From: Parafrankia discariae
GTDB lineage: Bacteria; Actinomycetota; Actinomycetes; Frankiales; Frankiaceae
NCBI RefSeq assembly: GCF_000373365.1
Contig: NZ_KB891137.1
Location: forward strand, 70,199 to 134,198
Reading direction: 5' to 3'
DNA length: 64,000 nt
Part shown: piece after piece, positions 16,091 through 25,616 of the stretch
Position numbering within the stretch: the stretch's first letter is position 1
Layout of the letters: the number at the start of each line of letters is the position of its first letter
Notes under the pieces: generated by a model
Told to the model about the DNA's origin: nothing
Seen by the model: the letters and a program-made list of their open reading frames with translations, nothing else
Database searches by the model: none
Translations under genes and position numbers: made by a program

Positions 16091-17512
16091 TCAGCCGAGC
16101 GGGCGGTTCAGCCGCAGCTGCAGAATCTTGCTCTGCACGCCCGAATCCACGAGCTGGCCGGCCTCGTTGAACGATCCGAGCCCGAAGTCGTTGTCGTTCG
16201 CGACGGCGATCGTCCGTCGATCAATGATCGCGATGCCCTCAATCTTGTCCGGCATGCCCGCAACGCCTTCGAGATCGACGGCGAGACGCTTCGGCAACAC
16301 GGTGACGCCGACCTTCGCCGGGTCGGCCGACGACTCGAGGGACGGGGCCGTCGCCGGGCGGTCCCACCGGCTGCCGAGGATGTTCGTCGCCCGGCGCAGG
16401 TCGACGGTGTAGAGCCGGGAGACGGCGTCGGTCCGCTCGTTGACCAGCAGGGTGTGGTCGTCGACGGCCGCGAGAGAGGAGACCTTCATCGCGGTCGGGT
16501 CACCGGCCGCGGAGGGGTCGAACGCGGCGACGTCCTCGAACCGGTAGACGTACTCACCGGTCACCTTCCGGCTCACCGTGTCGAAGCGGAGAATTCTCGT
16601 GTTACGGGAGGCGTCCCCGGTGGCCGAGTCCGGAAGCAGCAGCGGGCTCTGCACGGCGAGGTAGAGGGTGCGCCCGTCCGGGGCCAGCGTTATGCCCTCG
16701 AAGCCACGGTTGGTCTTGCGCGCGGAGAGGACACCCGGCAGCGAGGCGATGACCGGGTAGTCCGTGCCGGTCAGGTTGAGGCCGGCGGGGATGTAGCGGG
16801 CCAGTACCTGGCCGCGCGCGCTCACCCGCAGCAGCGACGGGCTGTACTCGTCCACCAGCCAGAACTCACCCGACCGGGTGCGGACCAGGCCCTCGGTGTC
16901 GAGGCCGTTCGCATTGAACGGGAGCGGGGTCTGGGCGTCCCAGGTGTAGGGCGTCTCGTCGAAGCCGTCGATGTTCGACAGCCCGGTGACCGGCCTGCCG
17001 TGCGCGGTGGTGATCGGCAGCGCGTCCAGCACCTTGAGCGTCGAGCCGGCGGCCCGGACCCGCACGATGGCCGGGTCGAAGCCGGGCACCGGGAAGGTCC
17101 GCCGGTTCTTGCCGTCGATCTTGATCTGCCCGTTCGGGCCCCGGTCGGTGATCGTCCAGAACTCGTTCGGCCGGTCGGCCGGGTACAGGTCGCTGCCGAT
17201 CCCGCCGAGGTCGACCCCGCGGTCGGTGTCGACCGAGCCCCGGATCAGCCCGTTGGAGAAGTCCGCCAACGGGATGTCGGGCAGTGTCGCGGTGGACAGC
17301 ACCGTCGGCACGGCCGACCCGGCCCCTCTGGCCGCGTCCCCGCCCGCCGACACCGCCGGTGCCGCCGGTGCCACCGCGGACGCCGCGGACGCCGCCGGGC
17401 CGACGGCCACCGCGAACGGCACGGCCAGCGCGACCCCCAGGACCGCCGAACCCACGACCGCCGACACGCGGACCGCTCCGCGTGCCGCGGCCTTCCCCCC
17501 AGTACCCGACAT
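16091..17512 (-). CDS. Secreted esterase-like phytase family protein
   Basis: This 473-residue protein begins with a Sec-type signal peptide (Arg-containing n-region, then VVGSAVLGVALAVPFAVAVGPAASAAS) and is followed by a beta-propeller-like domain of the 'esterase-like activity of phytase' family. Marker stretches are TDRGPNGQI (residues ~141-149), FEGITLAPDGRTLYLAVQSP and EGIAIIDRRTIAVANDNDFG. The family comprises exported proteins with phosphatase or esterase activity. AAGGAG precedes the ATG by 6 nt. The lipoprotein SurE gene lies 60 bp upstream on the same strand, so both may form an operon for scavenging phosphate esters outside the membrane. Confidence 0.88.
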   Translation of the reverse strand: MSGTGGKAAARGAVRVSAVVGSAVLGVALAVPFAVAVGPAASAASAVAPAAPAVSAGGDAARGAGSAVPTVLSTATLPDIPLADFSNGLIRGSVDTDRGVDLGGIGSDLYPADRPNEFWTITDRGPNGQIKIDGKNRRTFPVPGFDPAIVRVRAAGSTLKVLDALPITTAHGRPVTGLSNIDGFDETPYTWDAQTPLPFNANGLDTEGLVRTRSGEFWLVDEYSPSLLRVSARGQVLARYIPAGLNLTGTDYPVIASLPGVLSARKTNRGFEGITLAPDGRTLYLAVQSPLLLPDSATGDASRNTRILRFDTVSRKVTGEYVYRFEDVAAFDPSAAGDPTAMKVSSLAAVDDHTLLVNERTDAVSRLYTVDLRRATNILGSRWDRPATAPSLESSADPAKVGVTVLPKRLAVDLEGVAGMPDKIEGIAIIDRRTIAVANDNDFGLGSFNEAGQLVDSGVQSKILQLRLNRPLG

Positions 17513-17572
17513 CGGTACTCCTTCTGCTCAGTTGCGAAGTTCCAGCCGCCCACGCGGCCGGAACGGGACGAG

Positions 17573-18535
17573 CTACTTCCCGGCGGGCGCCGCCGACACC
17601 GTCGGTGCCGCGGGGGCCGCGGTCACGACCGCGGCCGGGGTGGCCGGGCGGGCCGGGATCTCGGTGAGCGTCGCGAAGCCCGCCGTGAACGCGGCGACCT
17701 CCTCGTCCGGCTCGGCGCTCGACGTGCAGTCCTGCGGGGCCAGCGCGGCGGCCAGGTCCGGCAGCGTCGGCTGGGTCGGCAGCTCACGCTGACCCCGGAT
17801 CCGGCCGCCGGCGGCGCAGTTCGGGATGTTCAGGTTCGCGATGGTGGCCCGCGGACCGCTCGCGGGCGTGCCGGTCGGCAGCTCCGCCCGGTGCGCGGTC
17901 ACCCAGTCGGTGACCAGCTTGGCGGCGGGGGCGAAGTCGAAGGCGTCGCCCGTTCCCATGCTGGACGCGATCGCCGGGATCCCGCGGGCCGCGGCAGCCC
18001 TGGCCGCGCCGACGGTGCCGGAGAGGTCGACGACCGGGCCCAGGTTCTGGCCCTGGTTGACGCCGGAGACGACCAGGTCCGGGGTGAGCCGCAGGACGTC
18101 CAGTGCCACCGTCACGGCGTCCGCCGGGAAACCGTCGACGGCGGTCGCGGGGGTCCCGCCGGCGGTGGCCGCGTCGTGGTGCGCCGGGGTGGGCACGGTC
18201 GTCTTCCCACCGGTGCCGGACTGGTTCGCCGCCGGCGCGACGACGGTCACCGTCACGCCGGGCAGGTCGCGCAGCCCGCGGACGACCGCGTCGATGCCGG
18301 CCGCCGCGACGCCGTCGTCGTTGGTCACCAGGACGTCGAGCGGTGCCGGCGCGCTCGCGGTGGCGCCGGGGGCCGCGCCGGCGGCCGGCGTCGCGTCGCC
18401 CGCGGCACCGGGCCCGCCCGTGTCGTCACCGCCACCGCAACCGGCCACCGTGAGGACCACGGTGACCGCGGCGAGGAACGCGGACGCCGCCCGAGCCGTC
18501 CGCCGCCGGCGATCCGAACGCCCCACCCGCACCAC
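17573..18535 (-). CDS. surE: SurE-family nucleotidase, lipoprotein form
   Basis: The mature domain matches 5'/3'-nucleotidase SurE: the metal-binding NDDG motif (LVTNDDGVAAAGIDAVV) follows a lipoprotein signal (FLAAVTVVLTVAGCGGGDD) with the lipobox VAGC near residue 29. The GTG at 18535 is chosen because AGGGGAG lies 5 nt upstream and because it gives a proper signal peptide; the ATG at 18601 gives a long Arg-rich extension without a good site. SurE is normally cytoplasmic, so a membrane-anchored, exported copy is uncommon. It dephosphorylates nucleoside monophosphates in the family. It is upstream of the phytase-like esterase. Confidence 0.88.
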   Translation of the reverse strand: MVRVGRSDRRRRTARAASAFLAAVTVVLTVAGCGGGDDTGGPGAAGDATPAAGAAPGATASAPAPLDVLVTNDDGVAAAGIDAVVRGLRDLPGVTVTVVAPAANQSGTGGKTTVPTPAHHDAATAGGTPATAVDGFPADAVTVALDVLRLTPDLVVSGVNQGQNLGPVVDLSGTVGAARAAAARGIPAIASSMGTGDAFDFAPAAKLVTDWVTAHRAELPTGTPASGPRATIANLNIPNCAAGGRIRGQRELPTQPTLPDLAAALAPQDCTSSAEPDEEVAAFTAGFATLTEIPARPATPAAVVTAAPAAPTVSAAPAGK

Positions 18536-18918
18536 GAGATCTCCCCTGCGCCGTCCGGCGTCCCCGGACCTGCCGCCCGGGGACCGCACGCGCCCTTTCA
18601 TATCGCTCTACCAGGGTGTTCCGCTCTCACCAGCGAGGCGCCCGAGCCGACGTCACGAACTGTTCGCGCACCGGGCGGGCACCGGAAAACTCCCGTTCGC
18701 CACGAGTTCGGCCGCGGGAGCGCGCCAGCCCGCGGGAGGCCGGTGGCGGGCCGGCCGCCGGCCTCCCGCAGGACGCTGTCCGCGGACGCCCCAGCACCGC
18801 CGGCGGATCCACCGAAGGGAAGCGGGCGGTCTGTACCGTAGCCTCCGACGGGCCTTTGCCGCCGAGACAGGTGATAAAGGCCGGGCAGCTGGCGGTGGCC
18901 ATCACGGTGAGGATGCAG
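18536..18918. promoter_or_regulatory. Divergent region surE / lysA-like
   Basis: This 383-bp interval carries the promoters of the leftward surE operon and the rightward decarboxylase. No ORF is supported; open frames are Arg/Pro-rich. No specific operator was recognised. Confidence 0.4.
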
Positions 18919-20232
18919 ATGGACGAGTTCTCCTATCGCGGCGGCACGTTGTGGTGCGAGCAGACAGAGCTTCGCGAGGTGGCCGAGAAATTCGGTACGC
19001 CGACCTATGTCTACTCCGGGGCGACCCTCGTCGATCACTATGTGCGGTTCGCGAAGGCGTTCGAGTCGATCAACCCGCTCATCTGTTTCTCCGCGAAGGC
19101 GCTGAGTAATGTCCACCTGCTCCGGCTGCTCGCCGGGCAGGGCGCCGGCATCGACACGGTGAGTGGCGGCGAGCTGCACCGGGCACTGGTCGCCGGGGTC
19201 GACCCGGAGCGGATCGTCCTGGCGGGCGTGGGCAAGTCCGAGGACGAGCTGCGCGCCGCGGTCCGCCACGGCATCCGCTGCGTCAACGTCGAGTCCGAGG
19301 CCGAGGTCGAACTGCTGGCGCGGGTGGCGCGCGAGGAGGGCCGCCGGCCGCGCCTGGCGATCCGGGTGAACCCCGACATCGCGCCGGACCTGCGCACCCC
19401 CGCCCGGACCACCACCGCCATCCGCGGCGCCAAGTTCGGCGTCGACATCGAGCGGGCCGCCGCGCTGTTCCGGGCCGCCTCCGCCGACGACTCCCTGCGG
19501 GCCGAGGGCTTCCACGTGCACATCGGCAGCCCGATCTACGACCCGCAGGTCTACGCGACGGCGCTCGACCGCCTCCTGGCGCTCACCGCCGAGCTCGAGG
19601 CCGACGGGCTGCGCGTCACCACCCTCAACGTGGGCGGCGGCTTCCCCGCCGAGTACGCCGAGGGCAGCGCCCCGGGCTGGGACGACTTCGCGGAGGCGAT
19701 CTGCCCCCGGCTGCAGGGCTTCGTCGACCGCGGCGGGCAGGTCGTCTTCGAACCGGGCCGGACGATCGCGGCCAACGCCGGCATCCTGCTCGCCACCGTC
19801 CGTTACCGCAAGCGCGCGGGCGACCGCGAGCTCGTCGTGATCGACGCCGGGATGACCCACATAGTCCGCGCGGCGATGTACGACAGCTACCACTTCATGT
19901 GGCCGGTGACCCCCGTGAACGGCGCCGTTCCCCGGTCACGGGACCAGCAGTCCACCGATGACCTGGTCGGCTATGACGTGGTCGGCCCGATCTGCGAGTC
20001 GAGCGACTATCTGGCGAAAGGCCGGGCCCTGCCGGCGATGGTTTCCGGGGATCTCATCGCGATCTTCAGCGCGGGCGCCTATGGAATGACGATGACGAGT
20101 AACTACAACAGCCAGCTCCGGCCGGCCGAGGTTCTCGTCCGCGGCGGGCGGGCCGATCTGATCCGGCGCCGCGAGACCTACGACGATCTGGTCGCCCTCG
20201 AACTCCTCGACGGCCTGACCCCGCCACTCTGA
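18919..20232 (+). CDS. lysA: Diaminopimelate decarboxylase-type PLP enzyme
   Basis: This 437-residue protein belongs to the fold-III, alanine-racemase-like PLP decarboxylases. The PLP lysine lies in LICFSAKALSN (residue ~57), the phosphate-binding Gly-rich stretch in TLNVGGGFPAEY, and the C-terminal catalytic cysteine in GPICESSDYL. DAP decarboxylase removes the D-centre carboxyl of meso-DAP to yield lysine. GGTGAGG lies 6 nt before ATG 18919; an ATG at 18913 is in frame. The gene stands alone, not beside lysine genes or argS/hom as usual for lysA, so an alternative role in a specialised pathway is possible. Confidence 0.87.
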   Translation: MDEFSYRGGTLWCEQTELREVAEKFGTPTYVYSGATLVDHYVRFAKAFESINPLICFSAKALSNVHLLRLLAGQGAGIDTVSGGELHRALVAGVDPERIVLAGVGKSEDELRAAVRHGIRCVNVESEAEVELLARVAREEGRRPRLAIRVNPDIAPDLRTPARTTTAIRGAKFGVDIERAAALFRAASADDSLRAEGFHVHIGSPIYDPQVYATALDRLLALTAELEADGLRVTTLNVGGGFPAEYAEGSAPGWDDFAEAICPRLQGFVDRGGQVVFEPGRTIAANAGILLATVRYRKRAGDRELVVIDAGMTHIVRAAMYDSYHFMWPVTPVNGAVPRSRDQQSTDDLVGYDVVGPICESSDYLAKGRALPAMVSGDLIAIFSAGAYGMTMTSNYNSQLRPAEVLVRGGRADLIRRRETYDDLVALELLDGLTPPL

Positions 20233-20314
20233 CCTCCACCGGCGGGGGCGGGCCGGGCGGTGCGGCCAAGCGGTGCGGCCGGTCGGGGCGATGCGGCCGT
20301 TCGGGGCGGGGCGT

Positions 20315-21082
20315 TCAGGGCGCGGTGATGTGGGTGTCCAGCCAGCGGAGCATTCGGGACCAGGCGTCGCGGGCGGCCACCGGGTCGTGGGTCGCGGGCC
20401 GCTCGGGAGTGTGGAAGGCGTGCTGGGCGCCCGGGTAGCTGATCAGCTCGGTCGGCACCGGCGCCCGCGCGGCCGCGGCGCGCAGCGACCGGATCTCGTC
20501 CACCGTGACCCAGGTGTCGTTCTCCCCGTACAGCCCCAGCCACGGTGTGCGCAGCTGGTCCGCGACGTCCAGCAGTGGCGGGGCGCCCGTCCAGTACGGG
20601 GTGCTGACCGCGCCGCCGTAGAAGGTGACGGCGGCGCCGAGGCCGCGCCGCGCGGAGGTGAGGAACGCCGCCGTGCCGCCCATGCAGAACCCGATGATCC
20701 CGGCCCGGGACGGTGGGAGCCCCACCGTGGCCAGGTGGTCCAGGCAGGCGTCCACGTCGGCGGCGATGCCGGCGGCGGTCAGCGTCAGCATCTTCGACGA
20801 GCCCTCGGCCACCGGCACCTCGGACCGGCCGTCCCGGTGGTAGAGGTGCGGGGTCAGCGCGAGCCAGCCCTCCGCGCGCAGCTGCTCACACACCGAAAGC
20901 ACATAGTTCGTGATTCCGCGCGCGTCGGGGATGACGATGACTCCGCCGCGCGGCGAGACTGCGGGGGCCGGCGCCGCGACACTCACCGGAACGGTGCCGT
21001 CCGGACCACCAGGGGTGTCCGCCCGGCCCCCGACCCCGCTCCCGCCGCGACCGAGGTGCAGGCGGACCGTCTCCAGCGTCAT
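20315..21082 (-). CDS. Dienelactone hydrolase family protein
   Basis: This 255-residue alpha/beta hydrolase matches the dienelactone hydrolase family: the nucleophile elbow is GFCMGG (Cys nucleophile, residue ~130), with the acid in YGENDTWV and the catalytic His in GAQHAFH. Family members hydrolyse dienelactones in chlorocatechol degradation or other lactones and esters. The ATG at 21082 gives the correct length; no strong ribosome-binding site is seen. It diverges from the SRPBCC gene starting at 21161. No aromatic-degradation neighbours are present, so the true substrate is open. Confidence 0.92.
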   Translation of the reverse strand: MTLETVRLHLGRGGSGVGGRADTPGGPDGTVPVSVAAPAPAVSPRGGVIVIPDARGITNYVLSVCEQLRAEGWLALTPHLYHRDGRSEVPVAEGSSKMLTLTAAGIAADVDACLDHLATVGLPPSRAGIIGFCMGGTAAFLTSARRGLGAAVTFYGGAVSTPYWTGAPPLLDVADQLRTPWLGLYGENDTWVTVDEIRSLRAAAARAPVPTELISYPGAQHAFHTPERPATHDPVAARDAWSRMLRWLDTHITAP

Positions 21083-21160
21083 GACGACATCATGGCGAAC
21101 GCACCGTGGACGGCGCGCCCCCATCGGCACCGGCGGGAGCACCTCGACCGAGGAGCGCCC

Positions 21161-22072
21161 ATGCCCACCCCGTCCCCCTCATCCGACCCGTCCGCACCGG
21201 TCACGGCATCCGGACCGGTCACCGCAGGGCCGGTCGCGCCGGACGACGCCGGCGGCCGTTCGATCCGGCTGGAGGTCACGGTCGCGGGCACCCCCGCCGA
21301 GGTGTGGGAGACGATCGCGACCGGGCCCGGCATCAGCACCTGGTTCGTCCCCGCGGAGGTCGAGCAGGTCGAGGGCGGTGCCGTCCGGCTTGACTTCGGC
21401 GGCGGGCTGGCCGAGTCGGGGCGGGTCCTCGTCTGGAGCCCGCCGCACCGTTTCGTCTACGGCGGCGCGGCCGCCCCTGAGGAGCCCGCGCCCGCCGCCC
21501 ACGCGCTGGCCTTCGAGTTCGCCGTGGCGGCCGCGGGCGACGGGACGTCCAGCGTGGTCAGCCTGGTCAACAGCGGCTTCGCCGCCGAGGGTGCCGGGGA
21601 CGCCGCGGGCGGCGGCGAGCTCGACGCGATGCGCGAGGGCTGGCGGCTCTACCTGCGCAATCTTCAGCTGTACCGGGCCCGGTTCGCGGGCTGGCGGGCG
21701 TCGTCCATCGTGATCACCGAGATGGTACCGGGGCCGGGGGACGTCGTCTGGCGCACCGTGCTCGACCGTCTCGGGCTCCCCGTGGACGTCCGGTCCGGGC
21801 GGGTGGCGAGCACCGCGCCGGACGCCCCGGCGCTCGCGGGAACCGTCGAGCACGACGAGAACCGCATGCTGACCCTGGTGACCGACGTCCCCGGTCCGGG
21901 CCTGGCCTTCCTCGCCGTCGAGGGGATCGGCGACCAGATCGCGCTGAGTGTCTACCTGTACCTCTACTACCCGCCGGGGGACGCGGCGGCGGCGCGGCGG
22001 GCGGCCGCCGTCGCCGAACGCGACGCGCCGGGCTGGCGCCGCTGGCTCGCCTCGATCTTCCCGACCGCCTGA
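21161..22072 (+). CDS. SRPBCC (AHSA1-like) domain protein, two halves
   Basis: This 303-residue protein has an N-terminal START/SRPBCC ligand-binding domain (SIRLEVTVAGTPAEVWETIATGPGISTWFVPAEVE, residues ~27-60) and a second, weaker related half after about residue 170. The AHSA1-like group is often paired with ArsR regulators or acts as a lipid or hydrophobic-ligand carrier. The Ala/Pro-rich N-terminal ~25 residues are low complexity. GAGGAG precedes the ATG. It is divergent from the dienelactone hydrolase and upstream of a Ser/Thr kinase. No specific ligand can be inferred. Confidence 0.82.
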   Translation: MPTPSPSSDPSAPVTASGPVTAGPVAPDDAGGRSIRLEVTVAGTPAEVWETIATGPGISTWFVPAEVEQVEGGAVRLDFGGGLAESGRVLVWSPPHRFVYGGAAAPEEPAPAAHALAFEFAVAAAGDGTSSVVSLVNSGFAAEGAGDAAGGGELDAMREGWRLYLRNLQLYRARFAGWRASSIVITEMVPGPGDVVWRTVLDRLGLPVDVRSGRVASTAPDAPALAGTVEHDENRMLTLVTDVPGPGLAFLAVEGIGDQIALSVYLYLYYPPGDAAAARRAAAVAERDAPGWRRWLASIFPTA

Positions 22073-22096
22073 TCCAGAACGACCGATCCGGAACGG

Positions 22097-22123
22097 CTGA
22101 TCGGGAGCGCCTGATCGGGAGCG
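22097..22123. repeat. 13-bp direct repeat CTGATCGGGAGCG
   Basis: Two copies of CTGATCGGGAGCG at 22097-22109 and 22111-22123 lie between the SRPBCC and kinase genes, followed by a further partial copy. It is a small intergenic duplication without known role. Confidence 0.85.
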
Positions 22124-22194
22124 GCTGATCAGCTGACCTGGGCGGATTAGACTCACTCACCGCCACATGGCTTACGGCGGGGGGTACGCCGGCG

Positions 22195-24015
22195 ATGCGC
22201 CGACTCGGTTCGCAGTACGTTCTGCACGCGCCACTCGGTCGCGGAGCCACCGGCGAGGTGTGGCGGGGCGAGCGCGAGGCGGACGGCACCGCCGTCGCGG
22301 CCAAGATCCTGCGCGCCGAGCTCGCGGACGACAGCGACGTGGTCGAGCGGTTCCTGCGGGAACGCGAGCTGCTGCTCGGCTTCGACCACCCGCACCTGGT
22401 CAAGGTCCGCGACCTCGTCGCCGAGGGCGGCGGCCTCGCCATCGTGATGGACCTGGTCGACGGCGTCGACCTGCGCAAGTACCTGCGCGCGCGGGACGTC
22501 CTGGCCCCGCGCGAGGCCGTGTCGCTGCTCGGCCAGGTGCTCGACGCGCTCGCCGCCGTGCACCGGGCGGGGGTCGTCCACCGGGACATCAAGCCGGACA
22601 ACATCCTGATCGACACCACGGACCCGGACCGCCCGCGGGCGATGCTGACCGACTTCGGGATCGCGCGGCTGGCCCACGGCCCGTCGATGACCCGGCTCAC
22701 CGGGCTGATCGGGACGCCGCGGTACATGGCACCGGAGCTGTCCGAGGGCACCAGGGCCACACCGGCCGCCGACCTCTACAGCATCGGGATCGTCCTCTAC
22801 GAGCTGCTGGCCGGCCGGCCGCCGTTCAACGCCGATCATCCGATCGCGATGCTGCGGGCGCATCTGGAACAGACACCCCCGCCCCTCGAGGAGCTACCCG
22901 GAACGCTGTGGGCCACCATCGCCCGCCTGCTCGCGAAGGCCCCCGCCGACCGTCCGGCCACGGCGGGCCTCGCCCGGGCCGAGCTGGTGGCGGCGCTGGC
23001 CGGTACCGACGTGGCCCTCGACGAGGCGGAGCTCGGCGCGGATCTCGACGCGCCCGACGCGACGGTGATCAGCCTCCCGACCGGCCTGCGTCTCCCGACC
23101 GGCCCGATCGCGGTGGCCGGCCCAGCCGTCGCGGCCAGCCCAACCCCGGTGGCCGGCCCAGCCGTCGCGGCCAGCCCGAGCGCGGTGGGCGATCAGGCGC
23201 ACGACACCCTGCTGTCTCCCCTGTCGGGGGAGCTCTCCCCCGTGCCGGCGCATTCCCCCGTTCCAGTCGCCGGCCCAGTCGCCGGCCCAGTCGCCAGCCC
23301 GGGCACCGGCCCGGGTGACGGGCGTCCCGGGCGGCGGCCCCGGCCGCGCTGGCTGCCCTGGGCCGCGGCCGGCGTCGCCACTGCGGTCGTCCTCGGTGGC
23401 GGGTCGTGGGCGCTCGCCGACGCTCTCGGTGGCGGGAGCGGTTCGGGCGCGGCAGCGGGGCTCGCCGAGGTGCGGGTCAACGAGGTCGCGGCCGCCGCGT
23501 CGTCGTCGGCCGGCGGGTCGGCCGGTCCGGCCACCGCGACCGGGCCGGCCGCGACAGCACCGGCCGCGTCAGACGGCCCGGCCACCGCGGCCACCGTCCA
23601 GGCGGCCGGATCACCAGCCGCCAGATCATCCACTTCCGGGTCGGCCACCGAAAGCGACTCGACCGGCTCGAACGGCTCAGGCACCTCCAACGGCTCAGGC
23701 GCGGGCACGTCGACCGGCTCGACCGGCGAGCAGCCGGCGCCGGGGCCGGGGCCCGGCGACGGGCAGACCGGTGGCTCCACGACCACCGGGCAGCCGCCCG
23801 GTGACGGGCTCGTGGCCGTGCCGGGGGTGCTGAACATGGTCCTCGCCGACGCCTCCGCCACGCTCAAGGCGGCCGGCTTCTCCAACATCCCGTACCTGTA
23901 CGAGTGCCTGGGCGCGGCGAACCTCAATACCGTCGTCTCCCAGTCGCCGGCGGCCGGGACGAGTCAGGGGACGTCGGATCCGGTGAACCTCCGGCTCCAG
24001 GCGAACAACTGCTGA
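22195..24015 (+). CDS. Membrane Ser/Thr protein kinase with one PASTA domain
   Basis: This 606-residue Hanks-type kinase has the glycine loop LGRGATGEVW (residues ~10-19), catalytic HRDIKPDN, DFGIARL and APEL in the N-terminal ~260 residues. A Pro/Ala-rich linker with short repeats follows, then one transmembrane helix (WAAAGVATAVVLGGGSWALA, about 386-405), a Ser/Thr/Gly-rich extracytoplasmic linker and a single PASTA domain at ~540-602 (VPGVLNMVLADASATLKAAGF). PknB-type kinases sense muropeptides through PASTA repeats; a single PASTA with a long linker is a reduced version. The GTACATG promoter region is not resolvable. It phosphorylates Ser/Thr residues of unknown targets. Confidence 0.94.
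   Translation: MRRLGSQYVLHAPLGRGATGEVWRGEREADGTAVAAKILRAELADDSDVVERFLRERELLLGFDHPHLVKVRDLVAEGGGLAIVMDLVDGVDLRKYLRARDVLAPREAVSLLGQVLDALAAVHRAGVVHRDIKPDNILIDTTDPDRPRAMLTDFGIARLAHGPSMTRLTGLIGTPRYMAPELSEGTRATPAADLYSIGIVLYELLAGRPPFNADHPIAMLRAHLEQTPPPLEELPGTLWATIARLLAKAPADRPATAGLARAELVAALAGTDVALDEAELGADLDAPDATVISLPTGLRLPTGPIAVAGPAVAASPTPVAGPAVAASPSAVGDQAHDTLLSPLSGELSPVPAHSPVPVAGPVAGPVASPGTGPGDGRPGRRPRPRWLPWAAAGVATAVVLGGGSWALADALGGGSGSGAAAGLAEVRVNEVAAAASSSAGGSAGPATATGPAATAPAASDGPATAATVQAAGSPAARSSTSGSATESDSTGSNGSGTSNGSGAGTSTGSTGEQPAPGPGPGDGQTGGSTTTGQPPGDGLVAVPGVLNMVLADASATLKAAGFSNIPYLYECLGAANLNTVVSQSPAAGTSQGTSDPVNLRLQANNC
23268..23300 (+). repeat. 12-bp in-frame repeats in the kinase linker
   Basis: About three copies of a CCAGTCGCCGGC-like unit encode VAGPVAGPVASP in the kinase linker; a longer imperfect duplication encoding AGPAVAASP lies at about 23119-23180. 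They lengthen the flexible region between kinase and membrane. Confidence 0.75.
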
Positions 24016-25615
24016 CCCCCGACCGCCGCTGAACCCCGGCCACCCCGGCCCAGCCCAACCTGTCAAGACCAGATCCCGCCACCCTGTCAACGCCCACGGG
24101 GAACCGAGACATGTCTCACCGACGGGTGCTTCGGAGTCCGCCCACTCGTGGATGACGGCGCGGATGACGGCGGCCGGCCACGGTCCCGGGCGCCCGCGCC
24201 GGGCCCCGTCCCGGAGCGGCCCCGGCGGGTCCGCTCATCCGCGACGGACGCACCGCGGTATATCGCTCCAGGCCCTCGAACATAATCACCAGAAATAATT
24301 TCCACCGCCCGAAAACCCGATGCCGGGATCATGCGCGAGGTCGCACCGGACTAGCCTCCCGGCGCCCGAGCTCGCTTTTCCCAGCCTTTTGTTTCCGGCA
24401 GACAAAGTCCGCGAATCCCGTTCTCCCAAACGGGAACGCCAACCCGTCACCATACCAAGAAGATTCTCTTCCACCCCGGAGACCGGTCTCCTTGAAAGCT
24501 TTCATCCACCCGAGGAAAATCTTTCGGATATCACGCGACCACCGGCGAACCCGGGCCCACGAAAGGCACCGACAACGGATCGGAACAGCCGACGGCGACG
24601 CGCCGACCACGGCCGGGAACGGAAAGTCCGTTGCCGGTTCCCCGGGCTCGCCGGACGGTCCTTTGCGGCGGTGGCTCCGGGATCGGGACAGCCACCGATC
24701 GGGCGCGTTCCGTCGGTCGGTGTTGATGACCTGTCACTGGATGCACGATGACCACCCGCGAACAAAGTGTGCAGGGTCACACATAATCCGCGCTCACATA
24801 TAGGACATTTGCCCGCGCTTAACTACATAAATCCCAGTAGTCGGCACGGGACCGGCCGGCCGCGCCTCCGGCGGGCCGTCGGTCCGCCGGAGACCGTCGC
24901 CCGAGGGCCCGCCTGGCCGGGCTACCGCACGGGTCACCTGCCCGCGGCCCGCCCGTCCACCACAGCAGGTGACATCCCGACTGCCGGACCAGGACTTTCA
25001 CCCAAGAGAAGCGCGCCGCCGAACCCACAAGCGGCCCACCGCCTTACGCCGGCCGTACCCGGCACTCCGCAATCACCCGACGCCCGTTTCGCGAGCGCCC
25101 GCCCCGGCCCGCCCCGGGCGGACCAGCGGGCACCACCCGCGCGCCCGCCACCGCGATTCGCGATAAACCGCCCGATTCCACCAGCTTGTGCGGGGGCCGG
25201 CCGCCGTACGGCCGGCCTGGACCATCCGAGGCGGGCCCGCGACCCGCACTACGACGCCGAGCGCTTTCGCCTTCGGACCAAACCGGTTCCGCGTCGACGG
25301 CCGGCGCGGAACCGAGTATCCGGAAGCAATCGGGAGAACGCCGTCCCACCGTGATGGAAATCATCAATCCGGCGCCTTACCAGATCGGCTTCGGAAGCTC
25401 CCTTCCGACCCCTTCCACGATTGCCACAAGGCGGCCACGGCATCGCGCGGCACGGCGGACCCGCCGCGACTGCCGCTATCTCCGCCCTGCTAACATCCAC
25501 ATGATTCATAAATGATGAAGGTTTGGACGGGGAGCGCCGATCTGGGCGCGGGCCGGAGGCGGACCGCCACGCGCCTCCCCGCCAGAGTCGCTGTTTATCT
25601 TCTGTGGGGTAACTG
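24016..25615. other. 1.6-kb gene-free region with AT-rich patches
   Basis: I find no supportable gene between the kinase stop and the solute-binding protein. Open frames are short, lack ribosome-binding sites and codon bias, and read as Arg/Pro/Ser-rich strings on both strands. Base composition is uneven: about 24260-24530, 24730-24840 and 25360-25520 are clearly less GC-rich than the rest of the window. These patches could hold promoters, an untranslated RNA, or the worn remains of acquired DNA. No tRNA or known riboswitch fold was recognised. Confidence 0.5.
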
Positions 25616-25616
25616 G
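25589..25616 (+). promoter_or_regulatory. Leader conserved with the paralogous receptor
   Basis: The 27 bases before the GTG start (CTGTTTATCTTCTGTGGGG then TAACTG) match the leader of the paralogue at 49228-49252 in about 20 of 28 positions, including the ribosome-binding site. This suggests the two genes were duplicated with their translation-initiation region and may share post-transcriptional control. Confidence 0.6.
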
